Assembly: GCA_040772005.1 (NCBI GenBank)
Contig: JAXGYZ010000002.1
Span: 496,001 to 560,000, forward strand
DNA from: MWBF01 sp040772005
GTDB taxonomy: Bacteria > Chloroflexota > Anaerolineae > CG2-30-64-16
DNA length: 64,000 bases
Reading direction: 5' to 3'
The position numbers and the translations under genes are program-made. The first letter of the stretch is position 1. The number at the start of each line of letters is the position of its first letter. Of this stretch, positions 1 to 10,280 are shown one piece after another. The notes below the pieces were generated by a model. The model was not told the DNA's origin. It saw only the letters and a list, made by a program, of their open reading frames with translations, and searched no databases.

Positions 1-11
1 CTCGACTCCAA

Positions 12-971
12 TTACGTCTGCGCGAGCCGCGGGGTCAGCTTGGCCAGCATGTCCGCCACCATCCCGGCGAGGTCGTATTCCGGCTGCCAGCCCCACTCCG
101 CGCGGGCGGCGGAGTCGTCGATGGTCTGCGGCCACGAGTCCGCGATCTGCTGGCGGAAATCGGGCCGGTACTCGCAGACGAAGTCGGCCATGTGGCGGGT
201 AATCGCCGCGGCCAGCTCGCCCGCGGAGAAGCTCAGCGACGCGAGGTTGTACTCCGCTGCGTGGACGAGCTTCGCCGCGTCCGCCTCCATCAGCATCAAG
301 GTCGCACGGATGCAATCGGGCATGTAGATCATCGGCAGCACCGTGTCGGCCCGCACGAAGCAGGTGTAGCGGCGGTGGCGGATGGCCTCGTAGAAGATTT
401 CGACCGCGTAATCGGTCGTGCCGCCGCCGGGCAGCGTCTCGCTGCTGATGACGCCCGGATAGCGGATGCCGCGGATGTCCAGCCCGTAGCGCCGGTGATA
501 GTACGCGCCGAGCATCTCGCCGGTCACTTTGGTGATGCCGTACATCGTCGTGGGCCGCAGCACGGTCTCCTGGGGCGTGTCCACCTTCGGCGTCTCCGGG
601 CCGAACGCGGCGATGGAGCTGGGGTGATAGATGCGCCGGACGCCGAGCTCGCGTGCGACTTCGAGGACGTTGTATAGCCCGCCGATGTTGACGTTCCAGG
701 CCAGCCGCGGCTTCTCCTCGCCCGTCGCAGAGAGGATGGCGGCCATGTGGTAGATGGTGTCAATGTTGCAACTGCGGACCAGTTCCGCCAGCGCATCGGC
801 CTGGGTCACGTCGAGCCGCGCGGTCGGGCCGGCTTCGCGGATGTGTTGGGGCAGGGGCTGGATGTCGGTCGCGACCACGTTGGCGTCGCCGTACCGGCTG
901 CGCAGCGCGGCCACCAGTTCGGTCCCGATCTGCCCGCCTGCGCCCGTCACGAGGATGCGCTGCATCGTCAT
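12..971 (-). CDS. L-threonine 3-dehydrogenase-type NAD-dependent epimerase (SDR)
   Basis: Extended short-chain dehydrogenase of 319 aa. The N-terminus carries the Rossmann motif GAGGQIG (TGxxGxxG class) and the active site has YGITK (YxxxK) with a preceding SSIAAFG serine region. The block YPG..GTTDYAVEIFYEA is typical of the SDR-type threonine dehydrogenases, which oxidise L-threonine to 2-amino-3-ketobutyrate with NAD. I chose the ATG at 971, not the longer frame, because a strong AAGGAGGAGA Shine-Dalgarno (978-987) sits six bases upstream. That ATG overlaps the stop of the upstream receiver gene (ATGA), so the two are translationally coupled. A sugar-nucleotide epimerase is the alternative reading. 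Confidence 0.85.
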   Translation of the reverse strand: MTMQRILVTGAGGQIGTELVAALRSRYGDANVVATDIQPLPQHIREAGPTARLDVTQADALAELVRSCNIDTIYHMAAILSATGEEKPRLAWNVNIGGLYNVLEVARELGVRRIYHPSSIAAFGPETPKVDTPQETVLRPTTMYGITKVTGEMLGAYYHRRYGLDIRGIRYPGVISSETLPGGGTTDYAVEIFYEAIRHRRYTCFVRADTVLPMIYMPDCIRATLMLMEADAAKLVHAAEYNLASLSFSAGELAAAITRHMADFVCEYRPDFRQQIADSWPQTIDDSAARAEWGWQPEYDLAGMVADMLAKLTPRLAQT

Positions 972-1837
972 CGTGCCTCTCCTCCTTGCGCGGGACTGAC
1001 CGGCGCGGGAACGAAGGCTGTGCGCGGTGGTGCAGCGGGCACGCAAACCACCCCCCGCACGTCCAGCACTGCGTCATCGATCGTGCGCTCCGCGCGGGCG
1101 AAGCCGTCGCTGCACGCGCGCGCCTCCGCTTCGATGGCCGCGCGGCGCCCGAACCGCAGGTTGACCGGCAGACCGAGCGCCTTGCTCCAATAGCGGCCGC
1201 GAGCTGTGCCCGCCGCGGGATCGAGGACGACGTCCGGCGCGGCGGCGTCACGCAGCAGTGGGTAGAGGTCGGCCAGCAGCGCGTTGAGGAAGTCGGCCAG
1301 GCGGCGGTCGGCGCGGGGGGCTGTGGCGTCGGGCGCGACGGTCTGTAACACGCGGGCCAGCCAGGGGAAGATATCTTGCTCCCCGCGCAGCAGTTCCACC
1401 GCCGACTCATAGCGGCTGCGGTAGCGCGTGCGGCCCAGCGCCACGCCGCTCTGTACCAGCTGGACGACCTTGCCCGGATTCCACGCATCCTTCAGCACGA
1501 AGTCAAGCACCTGCCATTCCTTGAGCGCGGTGATGGCCGTGCTGACATCCGCGTGGCCGGTTGCAATCACGACCGCGGTGCCCTCGTCCAGCTCGCTGAG
1601 CTTGCGCGCCAGTTCCTTCCCTTCCAGCTCCCGCGCATCCTCGCGCAGCCGCAGGTCCACAAAGGCGAGGTGGAAGTGCCGCCGGTCGAGGAGCGCCGCG
1701 GCCTCCGCGTAGCTGCCCGCGATGTTCAGGCTGCGGCCCGCGCCGGAGGCGGGCGCTTCGACGCTCTCGATACACTCGCGCAGGAGTTCCTGCCAGGAGG
1801 GGTCGTCGTCAACGACGAGAATTCGGTCTTGAAGCAT
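968..1837 (-). CDS. Response regulator receiver protein with uncharacterised C-terminal domain
   Basis: 289 aa. Residues 1-125 form a CheY-like receiver: acidic pocket D10-D12, phospho-acceptor D61 in FVDLRL, the ATGHAD threonine region, and the lysine in VLKDAW. The remaining ~160 residues match no output domain I recognise; there is no helix-turn-helix, GGDEF or AAA motif. The gene lies 87 bp downstream of a GAF histidine kinase on the same strand and overlaps the threonine dehydrogenase start by four bases. The kinase is the likely partner. The signal and target are unknown. Confidence 0.82.
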   Translation of the reverse strand: MLQDRILVVDDDPSWQELLRECIESVEAPASGAGRSLNIAGSYAEAAALLDRRHFHLAFVDLRLREDARELEGKELARKLSELDEGTAVVIATGHADVSTAITALKEWQVLDFVLKDAWNPGKVVQLVQSGVALGRTRYRSRYESAVELLRGEQDIFPWLARVLQTVAPDATAPRADRRLADFLNALLADLYPLLRDAAAPDVVLDPAAGTARGRYWSKALGLPVNLRFGRRAAIEAEARACSDGFARAERTIDDAVLDVRGVVCVPAAPPRTAFVPAPVSPAQGGEAR

Positions 1838-1853
1838 ATATGAACCTCTCTGT

Positions 1854-1924
1854 TTGAACCGCGAAGACGCAAAGAACGCGAAGGGTTTCTTCTTCTTAGC
1901 CTACTTAGCGTCTTCGCGGTTCAA
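1854..1924. repeat. Palindromic dispersed repeat (AACCGCGAAGACGC type)
   Basis: Perfect 17-bp inverted arms TTGAACCGCGAAGACGC (1854-1870) and its complement (1908-1924) separated by 37 bp. The right arm touches the stop codon of the kinase gene (1925-1927). Inside the loop the left arm continues as degenerate repeats (AAAGAACGCGAAG) and the right as CTTAG, so the element has a short internal period. It could fold in RNA between kinase and regulator, but no U-run follows. Confidence 0.75.
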
Positions 1925-4156
1925 TTACCCCGCACGTAACCGGATAACGAAGCGCGTGCCCGCGGCGGGGCGGCTGTCCACGCGGATCGTGCCGCCGAAG
2001 CTCTCTATCTGGCTGCGCGTCCACCACAGGCCAAGACCGTGCGCCGGCGCATATTGGTCTGCGGTCGTCGTCTCGCCCGCCTCGAACAACGTCGGCAGCC
2101 GCCACGGCTCGATGCCCACGCCGGTGTCCGCCACTTCGATGGCGACCCAGCCGGGCTCGTCCGTCGCCGCGGTGACCGTCAGGACACCCCCCTCCGGCAT
2201 GGCCTTGGCCGCGTTGTCGAACAGGTTCCAGAACACCCCGATCAGCCCCGGCCCGGCCAGCACGCGCAACGGCTCGGCCGGCAGGTCCAGGTTGACCTGG
2301 ATGGCCCTGCGGCGCTCCGGTGCAGCGCTTTCCGGGCTGGAGGCGGCCAGACGGCTGCGTGACAGCGCTTCTGCGATGGCGTCTTGCAGCGCTACCGGAC
2401 GCTGGGTTTGACTGCGCAGCTCGGTGCGCAGCTCCTGGATGATGGCCTTGGCGCGGCCGATATCGCGCTGGGCCCGGCTCACGAACTGCCCGACGTACGG
2501 GTAAGCGGCGATCAGCTCGGCATAGAAGGGTTTGCGTTGCAGCATGTCGAGCCAGCCGCTCAGCGCGCCGATAGGGTTGTTGAGCCGGTGTACGAGATCG
2601 CCGGCCAGCCCGCCGATGGCCGCCAGCCGTTCGATCTCGGTGCGCTGTGCCCGCTCGATGGCAACCGCGGCCTGCCCCGCAAGGGCTTGCAGGATCCGGG
2701 CGTGCTCCGAGGTGAAGAAGGCCGGTGCGGGGCTTTCCAGGTTGAGGACGCCGATCACCCGCTCGCCGCTGACCAGCGGCACAGCCAGTTCGCTCTTCAT
2801 CTCCTCACCGAGATAGCGACGGTAGAGCGGCTCGCGCTCCACATTCGGCACGTACACTTCGGCGCCCGTGCTGACCGCGCGACCGCTCACTGAATGGGCG
2901 ACCGGCACGCGCGTCCCTTCCGGCTCGCCGCCGGTCGTACAGACGATGACGAGCTCCTCGCCGTCGAGATGGAGCAGTTGGCCGAAAGCCGTATCGACGT
3001 GCGTCAGGCTCTCGTCCAGCAGGCCGCGCAGCGCGTCCGCGTTACCCTGGGCCAGGGCCGCGGCATACCTCTCCCCGGCAGCCTGGGTCAGCTCGGCCAG
3101 GCTGCGGCGCTGCACCTCCGTGAAGCCGTCCTCGCGCGGGGTTTCGACGTTGAGCACGCCGATGACCGCCCCAGCATGCCAGATGGGCACGGCCAGCTCC
3201 GCCTGGATGCGCTCCTTCTCGCGCTCCAGCACGCGCTGGTAGGGCGGGGCAGGCGCGACGCGCGGGAGCAGCCGGGGGCCGCCGCCTGCCAGTGTGGGCG
3301 GCAGCTCGACCACGAAGTACTCGCCCTGCATGACATCGGGGACGATGACGGGCCGCCGCGCCTGCACGGCCAGCCCGCTGACACAGTGGTCGATGCGGAA
3401 GCGCAGGCCGAGGTCGCGCGGCGGGACGTTCGTCGTGTAGCGCACGACGAGGTCGGCGCCCTCGGCCAGCAACAACTGGCCGAAGTGGCCCTCGATGAGC
3501 GCGAGCGAACGATCGAGGACCGTGCGGACGACCGCATTGACCTCGGTCTCGCGCGCCAGTTGCAGGCTGATGGCGCTGAGCGCGGCGGCCTCCTGGCGCG
3601 AGCGCACCAGCTCGACGGTCAGCGCGACGTGGTTGCAGAGCAGGCGCAGGATCTCGATATCCCGCAGGACGAATGCACCGGGCTGGGCGCTTTCGAGGCT
3701 GATGGCGCCGATGGCGGTGGAGCCGACCAGCAGCGGCAGGACCAGCTCGCTGCGCATGGCCTGGGGCATGCTGCGCGGGGCCTTGTAGATGCGGCGGAGC
3801 GCGGGCGGCAATGCGAAGAGGTCCGGGATGTTGATGACCTCGCGGCGTGTGACGCCGAGGCCGCTCATGCAGTCATCGAGCGCAAAACTGATGCCCAGGT
3901 CTGCGCGGTGGCCGGGATCGGTGGCCCGCACGCGCAGCCGTTCGCCCTCCTGCAGGAAGAGCCACCCGACATCGAAGGGGACGAGCGCCTGCATCTCGAA
4001 CAGTACCGCCTCCAGAAACAGGTGGAGGTCAAGCTCCGGCTGGAGGGCCCGGTGGGTCAGGCGTTGGGCGACGGTCGCGACCGCGCTCAAGTCCGGCAGA
4101 CTGGCATCCGCCGGCAGCTCAGGCGTTGGAGGTTGCGCGTTGTCGTGTGTCACCAT
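1925..4156 (-). CDS. Multi-GAF sensor histidine kinase
   Basis: 743 aa from the ATG at 4156. There are three tandem GAF-like domains (roughly residues 30-195, 200-375 and 380-510), each with the SELAVPL or SELVLPL and GVLNLES-type strands. A short dimerisation helix with the phospho-acceptor His in DLVHRLNNP follows, then an HATPase_c domain with N (FWNLFDNAAKAM), G1 (DTGVGIEP) and G2 (HGLGLWW) boxes. There is no membrane segment, so it is probably a cytosolic sensor. It precedes a receiver gene in the same direction. The start is uncertain: no good Shine-Dalgarno is visible, and a frame extends to 4252 through a repeat. Confidence 0.87.
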   Translation of the reverse strand: MVTHDNAQPPTPELPADASLPDLSAVATVAQRLTHRALQPELDLHLFLEAVLFEMQALVPFDVGWLFLQEGERLRVRATDPGHRADLGISFALDDCMSGLGVTRREVINIPDLFALPPALRRIYKAPRSMPQAMRSELVLPLLVGSTAIGAISLESAQPGAFVLRDIEILRLLCNHVALTVELVRSRQEAAALSAISLQLARETEVNAVVRTVLDRSLALIEGHFGQLLLAEGADLVVRYTTNVPPRDLGLRFRIDHCVSGLAVQARRPVIVPDVMQGEYFVVELPPTLAGGGPRLLPRVAPAPPYQRVLEREKERIQAELAVPIWHAGAVIGVLNVETPREDGFTEVQRRSLAELTQAAGERYAAALAQGNADALRGLLDESLTHVDTAFGQLLHLDGEELVIVCTTGGEPEGTRVPVAHSVSGRAVSTGAEVYVPNVEREPLYRRYLGEEMKSELAVPLVSGERVIGVLNLESPAPAFFTSEHARILQALAGQAAVAIERAQRTEIERLAAIGGLAGDLVHRLNNPIGALSGWLDMLQRKPFYAELIAAYPYVGQFVSRAQRDIGRAKAIIQELRTELRSQTQRPVALQDAIAEALSRSRLAASSPESAAPERRRAIQVNLDLPAEPLRVLAGPGLIGVFWNLFDNAAKAMPEGGVLTVTAATDEPGWVAIEVADTGVGIEPWRLPTLFEAGETTTADQYAPAHGLGLWWTRSQIESFGGTIRVDSRPAAGTRFVIRLRAG

Positions 4157-4192
4157 CGATGGTAGATCTTGGTTAGCTGTTTGACAAGCTGT

Positions 4193-4269
4193 GGAGTGGA
4201 GCGTCCTCAGACGCGGAACGGGCCCGGTGAAGGCGTCCCACCCCGTCCGCATCTAAGGATGCGGACTCC
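4193..4269. repeat. Dispersed repeat A, copy 1
   Basis: The 29 bases at 4193-4221 are identical to 39022-39050. Each copy is followed within about 30 bp by a small hairpin of the form GTCCGCAT...ATGCGGACTCC (here ending near 4269). It lies just upstream of the sensor-kinase start, in the gap to hppA. The hairpin half also occurs at the end of rsmD. Confidence 0.75.
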
Positions 4270-4296
4270 TCGTTCAAGACAGGAGTATACCACACC

Positions 4297-4362
4297 AAAA
4301 GAGAACCCGGCTTCAACACGAACGAAGTTCGCACTGAAACCGGGTTGTGATATGTGGTTCTC
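4297..4362 (-). terminator. Probable hppA intrinsic terminator
   Basis: Leftward hairpin: arms AACCCGGCTTCA (4304-4315) and TGAAACCGGGTT (4335-4346) with an inner CGAAC/GTTCG stem. In the direction of hppA transcription it is followed by CTCTTTT (complement of 4297-4303). It lies about 100 bp beyond the hppA stop. Confidence 0.5.
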
Positions 4363-4443
4363 GCGGAGTCGAGGACTTAGTCGGTCAAGGCATCAGCGTT
4401 CGTCGACGACGAAACCGGCTGAAGCCTCGACTCCAGCAGAGGC

Positions 4444-6681
<2,238 letters not shown>

Positions 6682-6936
6682 GAAACTCCTTAAGACCTCC
6701 TGGTTAGAATGATTACTGGCAGGGCTTGCGGCGCGCAGGCCTGCCTGGGTTCACAGGTTGAGAAGCAATAGCCGGTCAAGGTGATCTCGGGTCAGGGCAT
6801 GCAACGGGCCCGGGATGAGGGCTTGAGCCTGGTTGCCAGTGACCCGCGTGCGGCAATGCAAGGGAGCCTGGCGTAATTGCATGTCCCGATAGCCGCTTGA
6901 TGGTGCGAAGGCACTATCCTGGGCCATACAGGATGC

Positions 6937-6964
6937 ATTGTATCGTTTTACCCCTATTTGTCAA
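6937..6964 (-). promoter_or_regulatory. hppA promoter with long leader
   Basis: On the minus strand, TTGACA (6964-6959), 16 bp, TACAAT (6942-6937). Transcription would start near 6930, leaving roughly 250 nt of untranslated leader before the ATG at 6681. I could not match the leader to a known riboswitch. Confidence 0.65.
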
Positions 6965-7069
6965 GTAGCTTACAGTCTTAACTTGCGACAGGGGACTGGA
7001 CACTGCATTTGTGATAGAAGATACAGGTGCAGTAGGGGCGGACCTTGCGGCCGCCCGCCGAGGGCAAGG

Positions 7070-7263
7070 TGCAAGACCAGGTGCGTTTCACGTTGGGGGC
7101 ACGGCCATCGCGGATAAACGAATGCGCTGGCGCGCCACGAATACGCGAATCGTGGGCGCCGCGGCGGGATATTCGGGTATCCGTGCCCAGCGCCGCAGCG
7201 CCATTCGCGTATGCGCGCTGGCCGCGTTCGCCCCTAGTATGAAACGCGCCCTGCAAGACCAGG
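7070..7263. mobile_element. 170-bp MITE-like element, copy 1, with flanking direct repeats
   Basis: The core 7081-7250 is 170 bp and matches 37359-37528 with two differences. Its ends are imperfect inverted repeats (GCGTTTCA...GGGGC...CGGCC against the complement of the right end). The 12-mer TGCAAGACCAGG lies at both borders (7070-7081 and 7252-7263), as expected for a target duplication. The inside is strongly palindromic (AATACGCGAAT / ATTCGCGTAT). It has no coding capacity of its own. It sits between the hppA promoter and glk. Confidence 0.8.
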
Positions 7264-7297
7264 GCAGGTGCAAGACCTGCCCCTGCTATGCTATAAT
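7262..7297 (+). promoter_or_regulatory. glk promoter region with hairpin
   Basis: An extended -10, TGCTATAAT (TATAAT 7292-7297), lies 30 bp upstream of glk. The -35 position carries no good match. Instead it is occupied by a GGGCAGGT/ACCTGCCC hairpin (7262-7282) related to the one at 62895-62943. Confidence 0.5.
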
Positions 7298-7326
7298 GCG
7301 TTCCACTTGCAGCAGAGGAGGACAAC

Positions 7327-8331
7327 ATGGCAAAGGAAAAAGGCACAGGCGACCGGCCGGTCGTTGGGGTGGATCTGGGCGGCACCAAAGTGCTCGCCGG
7401 CGTGGTCAGTCCGACGAACGAGATCCTGGCAACTGCCAAGCGAGCTACCAAGGCCGAGGCCGGGGTAGACACCGTCGTGGAGCGGCTGGTCAAGACGGTG
7501 CGGGATGCTGTGTCGAATGCTGGCCTCGAACTGGGCGATATTGCGGCTGTTTGTTCGGCGGCGCCCGGGCCGCTCGATCCGGAAGCCGGCGTCGTGCGCA
7601 ATGCGCCGAACCTGCCCGGCTGGAACAATGTGCCTTTCGCCCGCCTCGTGAGTGACGGGCTGGGCGGGCTGCCCGTCTTTATCGAGAACGATGTCAACCT
7701 CGGCACATACGGTGAGTTCGTATTAGGCGCGGGGCAGGGCTACCGCAACCTGGTCGGCATCTTCGTCGGCACGGGCATCGGCGGCGGCATCATTCTCGAC
7801 GGCAAGCTGTGGCAGGGAACCCACAAGACCGCCGGCGAAATCGGCCATGCGGTTGTGCTGGCCGAGGGGCCGGTGTGCGGCTGCGGCAGCCGTGGCTGCC
7901 TGGAAGCGGTCGCCAGCCGCACGGCCATCGAGCGTGACATCTGGTTGGGCATCAAGGCAGGCCGTGAGAGCAAGGTCACGGAGATCCTGCAACGCGACAA
8001 GCGCGAGCGGCTGACGAGCGGCATCCTGGCCGAGGCCTACAGCGCAAAAGATCCACTCGTCACGGAGGTCATCGGCCGCGCCCAGTTCTACCTGGGCCTG
8101 TGTGTGGCGAACATCATCAATCTGGTTGATCCGGAGCTGGTGATTCTGGGGGGTGGCGTGGTTGAGGCCCTCGATGACAGCTTTCTGGAGCCGATTCGCC
8201 GGACAGCCTACCAGTACACGCTGAATAAGCTGGATGCCAAAAGCATCGAGATTGTGCCCGCGAAGCTGGGCGATAATTCTGCGCTGTTGGGCGCGGCCGT
8301 TTATGCGCGCGAGCGGCTGGCGAGGGAATGA
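7327..8331 (+). CDS. glk: ROK-family glucokinase
   Basis: 334 aa. It phosphorylates glucose (or a related hexose) to the 6-phosphate. The N-terminal phosphate loop is VGVDLGGTKVLAGV. The catalytic Asp lies in ENDVNLG, the second phosphate motif is GTGIGGGI, and the ROK zinc signature is CGCGSRGCLE. The start has GAGGAGG seven bases upstream. It lacks the N-terminal winged helix of ROK repressors, so it is an enzyme. It stands alone, facing the YvlD-like gene. Exact sugar specificity cannot be read from the sequence. Confidence 0.9.
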   Translation: MAKEKGTGDRPVVGVDLGGTKVLAGVVSPTNEILATAKRATKAEAGVDTVVERLVKTVRDAVSNAGLELGDIAAVCSAAPGPLDPEAGVVRNAPNLPGWNNVPFARLVSDGLGGLPVFIENDVNLGTYGEFVLGAGQGYRNLVGIFVGTGIGGGIILDGKLWQGTHKTAGEIGHAVVLAEGPVCGCGSRGCLEAVASRTAIERDIWLGIKAGRESKVTEILQRDKRERLTSGILAEAYSAKDPLVTEVIGRAQFYLGLCVANIINLVDPELVILGGGVVEALDDSFLEPIRRTAYQYTLNKLDAKSIEIVPAKLGDNSALLGAAVYARERLARE

Positions 8332-8339
8332 GGCAAGCG

Positions 8340-8411
8340 AGTAACCAGTAACGAGTAACGAGCAAGAGTGCTGGAAACGACACTTTACTCGTTACTCGTT
8401 ACTCGTTACTG
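8340..8411. repeat. Heptamer-period mirror repeat in convergent gap
   Basis: Left arm built from GAGTAAC units (8340-8370) and right arm from GTTACTC units (8381-8411), separated by about 10 bp. It fills nearly the whole gap between glk and the convergent YvlD-like gene and could act as a bidirectional terminator. Confidence 0.7.
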
Positions 8412-8415
8412 ATTC

Positions 8416-8781
8416 CTACCGTCGCTCGTTGTCCTTCACGAACACCGACAGCACGATGCTCACCACGCTGACGATGATGCCGCCGATGAGTGCGGTCAAC
8501 CAGCCGTCGACCGTAAAGTGCAGCCCCAGTTGATCAGACGCCCAGTCGAGCAGCAACAGCATCCCGGCGTTGAGCAGCAGCGTGAACAGGCCCAGCGTCA
8601 GCATTTGCAGCGGGCAGGTCAAGAGCGCCAGGATGGGCCGGATCACGGCGTTGAGGATGCCGAACAGCGCCGCGACCAGCAACAGATTGACGACATCGCT
8701 GCCGTACGAGATGCCGGGCAGCAGCAGGGCAGCCACGCCCAGGGCCACGGCATTGACAATGACCCGTGCGATAAACCCCAT
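8416..8781 (-). CDS. YvlD-like phage-holin-family membrane protein
   Basis: 121 aa, almost entirely four hydrophobic helices with a charged KDNERR tail. This fits the small YvlD/DUF360 membrane family (often labelled phage holin family 4). The family is common beside DUF4097 and SHOCT-like genes and is linked in Bacillus to envelope-stress operons. The gene starts 8 bp after the SHOCT-like gene, so it is the last gene of that operon. It is not evidence of a prophage: no other phage genes are nearby. Molecular function is unknown. Confidence 0.85.
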   Translation of the reverse strand: MGFIARVIVNAVALGVAALLLPGISYGSDVVNLLLVAALFGILNAVIRPILALLTCPLQMLTLGLFTLLLNAGMLLLLDWASDQLGLHFTVDGWLTALIGGIIVSVVSIVLSVFVKDNERR

Positions 8782-8789
8782 ACACCCCC

Positions 8790-9155
8790 CTACTCGATAA
8801 ATATCTCTACTCGTTCGTCGTCTTTATCGTCATCCACCTCGATGATACGGCCCTGCATCCCCTGCCGGAGCGCGCTCTCGATGGCGCCCATGTCCATGTC
8901 GGCCATCTCGGGCGCGAACCGTGCGCCCATCTTCAGCCCCACATCCACCAGGCCGGTGGGAATGGTGACATTCAGCTTGACGCGGCCGGATGCGCGGTCC
9001 GTGACCCGGACGCGCAGCCAGCGCGGCTTGGCCACTGAATTATCCTGGCCGCCCATCTCGCGCAGGGCCTCGAGCAGTTTCGCGCCTTCTGCGGCGGTAA
9101 TCTGTTTGTCGCCTACCATTTTCAGGATGCGCATGCGTTCTTCGCCTGTTGCCAT
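8790..9155 (-). CDS. SHOCT-like domain protein
   Basis: 121 aa. The first ~32 residues form a helical hairpin, RMRILKMV..KQITAAEGAKLLEAL, of the SHOCT-like/YvlB N-terminal kind. A beta-rich stretch (LRVRVTDRASGRVKLNVTIP) and an acidic tail (DDDKDDERVEIF) follow. It lies 10 bp after the GNAT gene and 8 bp before the YvlD-like gene. The hairpin recurs at the C-terminus of both the DUF4097 and DUF2089 proteins of the same locus. Function is unknown; a scaffold or regulatory role is inference. Confidence 0.75.
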   Translation of the reverse strand: MATGEERMRILKMVGDKQITAAEGAKLLEALREMGGQDNSVAKPRWLRVRVTDRASGRVKLNVTIPTGLVDVGLKMGARFAPEMADMDMGAIESALRQGMQGRIIEVDDDKDDERVEIFIE

Positions 9156-9165
9156 CTGCCTGCTC

Positions 9166-10179
9166 CTACAACCTTAAGTCATCCGCCATGACCGCGCGGC
9201 GCATGGTGACGAGGTCACGCTGGATGCGGAAGCCGGCTGCTTCCAGTGCAGCCACGCCCTCCGCATGGTCGCCGCTGTGCTCGACCACGACGGGCCGGAA
9301 GCCATTGTGCGCGAGCGCCGCCAGCCCGCGCGCCACAAGCGTCGTTTCCAGGCGGCCACGTGCTGCGGGGCGGACCGCAAACCGCAGGGCGTCGCTGTCT
9401 TCGAAGCGATTGGCCTGGGTCTCCACCGCACCCATCAGCACGTTGTCCTGCCAGACGGCCCATCGCTCGACGCGGTAGAGGCCCGTCAGCCGCCCCAGCG
9501 CCTCGCCGCTCCACCGCCGGAGGGTCATGGTGTACTCCGCGGGGTTGAGCGGCTCGGCCCATTGCGCCAGGGCCGGTCGGGCCGCCCGCGCCAGCTCCAG
9601 CCATGCGCTGCCCACACCGATGTGCAGCGGTTCCAGCCGGATGGTCGGGTCGGGCCGGCATGTCGCCGGCGCCGGCAGCCGCCAGATGCCCTCCCGACAC
9701 ACATCCGTGAACCCCAGGCTGGCATACAGCCCGCGGGCCACGACGTTATCGGCCCGAACCTGCAGCACGGCCCAGTTGCCCCCGCGCTCTGCGATGTCGC
9801 GGAGGCTGGCCTGCATGAGGGAGCGGGCGATGCCCTGCCCGCGGTGTTCGGGCGCCACGGCGACGTTGCTGATGCGCCAACGCGCGCCCGCCACATCCAG
9901 GCTTTGCAGCGTGACGTTGCCCACGACCCGGCCGCGCTTGACCCACACATATCCGGCCAGCGCCTCGTTGAAGAGCGCCAGGCTGACCATGCCGCCCAGG
10001 AACGGCGCGAGCGCGCCTGCGAGATGCATGTCGCGCAGCGCGTTGCGCCCGCGCGTATCCAGCTCGCTGGCAAACACCTGCGCGACCAGGTCTGCCACCT
10101 GGCGCATGTGGCGGCCCGGATCGAACGACGCCAGTCCGTCGCCCGTCGACTCGGTCCGCAGCATTACCAGAGATGTCAT
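9166..10179 (-). CDS. Tandem GNAT acetyltransferase
   Basis: 337 aa with two GNAT folds. The N-terminal one has the acetyl-CoA loop VAPEHRGQGIARSLM, followed by LQVRADNVVARGLYASLGF. The C-terminal copy (from about residue 180) is degenerate, keeping RGRLETTLVARGLAALAHNG and VALEAAGF. The substrate is unknown. It has its own good promoter just upstream (10232-10260) and runs into the SHOCT-like gene after 10 bp. Confidence 0.82.
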   Translation of the reverse strand: MTSLVMLRTESTGDGLASFDPGRHMRQVADLVAQVFASELDTRGRNALRDMHLAGALAPFLGGMVSLALFNEALAGYVWVKRGRVVGNVTLQSLDVAGARWRISNVAVAPEHRGQGIARSLMQASLRDIAERGGNWAVLQVRADNVVARGLYASLGFTDVCREGIWRLPAPATCRPDPTIRLEPLHIGVGSAWLELARAARPALAQWAEPLNPAEYTMTLRRWSGEALGRLTGLYRVERWAVWQDNVLMGAVETQANRFEDSDALRFAVRPAARGRLETTLVARGLAALAHNGFRPVVVEHSGDHAEGVAALEAAGFRIQRDLVTMRRAVMADDLRL

Positions 10180-10231
10180 CCGTCACGTCCTGACATAGTC
10201 CGCCCAGTATGGGGCAATCTGCGATGCGCAC

Positions 10232-10260
10232 AGTTTAGTGCCATGTGGCAGGCAAGTCAA
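10232..10260 (-). promoter_or_regulatory. Promoter for the GNAT-SHOCT-YvlD sub-operon
   Basis: Minus-strand TTGACT (10260-10255), 17 bp, TAAACT (10237-10232), in the 101-bp gap after the DUF4097 gene. It suggests the last three genes can be transcribed separately. Confidence 0.5.
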
Positions 10261-10280
10261 GCATGTGACGGAATCGGCAG

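Noticed and set aside
4156..4187. Leaderless start for the three-GAF kinase from TTGTCA-N17-TACCAT
   Set aside because: The -10 match is weak and the implied start point falls inside the first codons, so I did not call it.
6682..6942. Fluoride or other known riboswitch in the hppA leader
   Set aside because: I found no match to the conserved cores I know; reported only as an unexplained leader.
7011..7655. 214-codon frame overlapping the MITE and glk
   Set aside because: It runs through the palindromic element and the wrong frame of glk; the match to 37.4 kb is the element, not a protein family.
8416..8781. Prophage remnant suggested by a holin-family protein
   Set aside because: YvlD-type membrane proteins are chromosomal operon members; no other phage gene is present.
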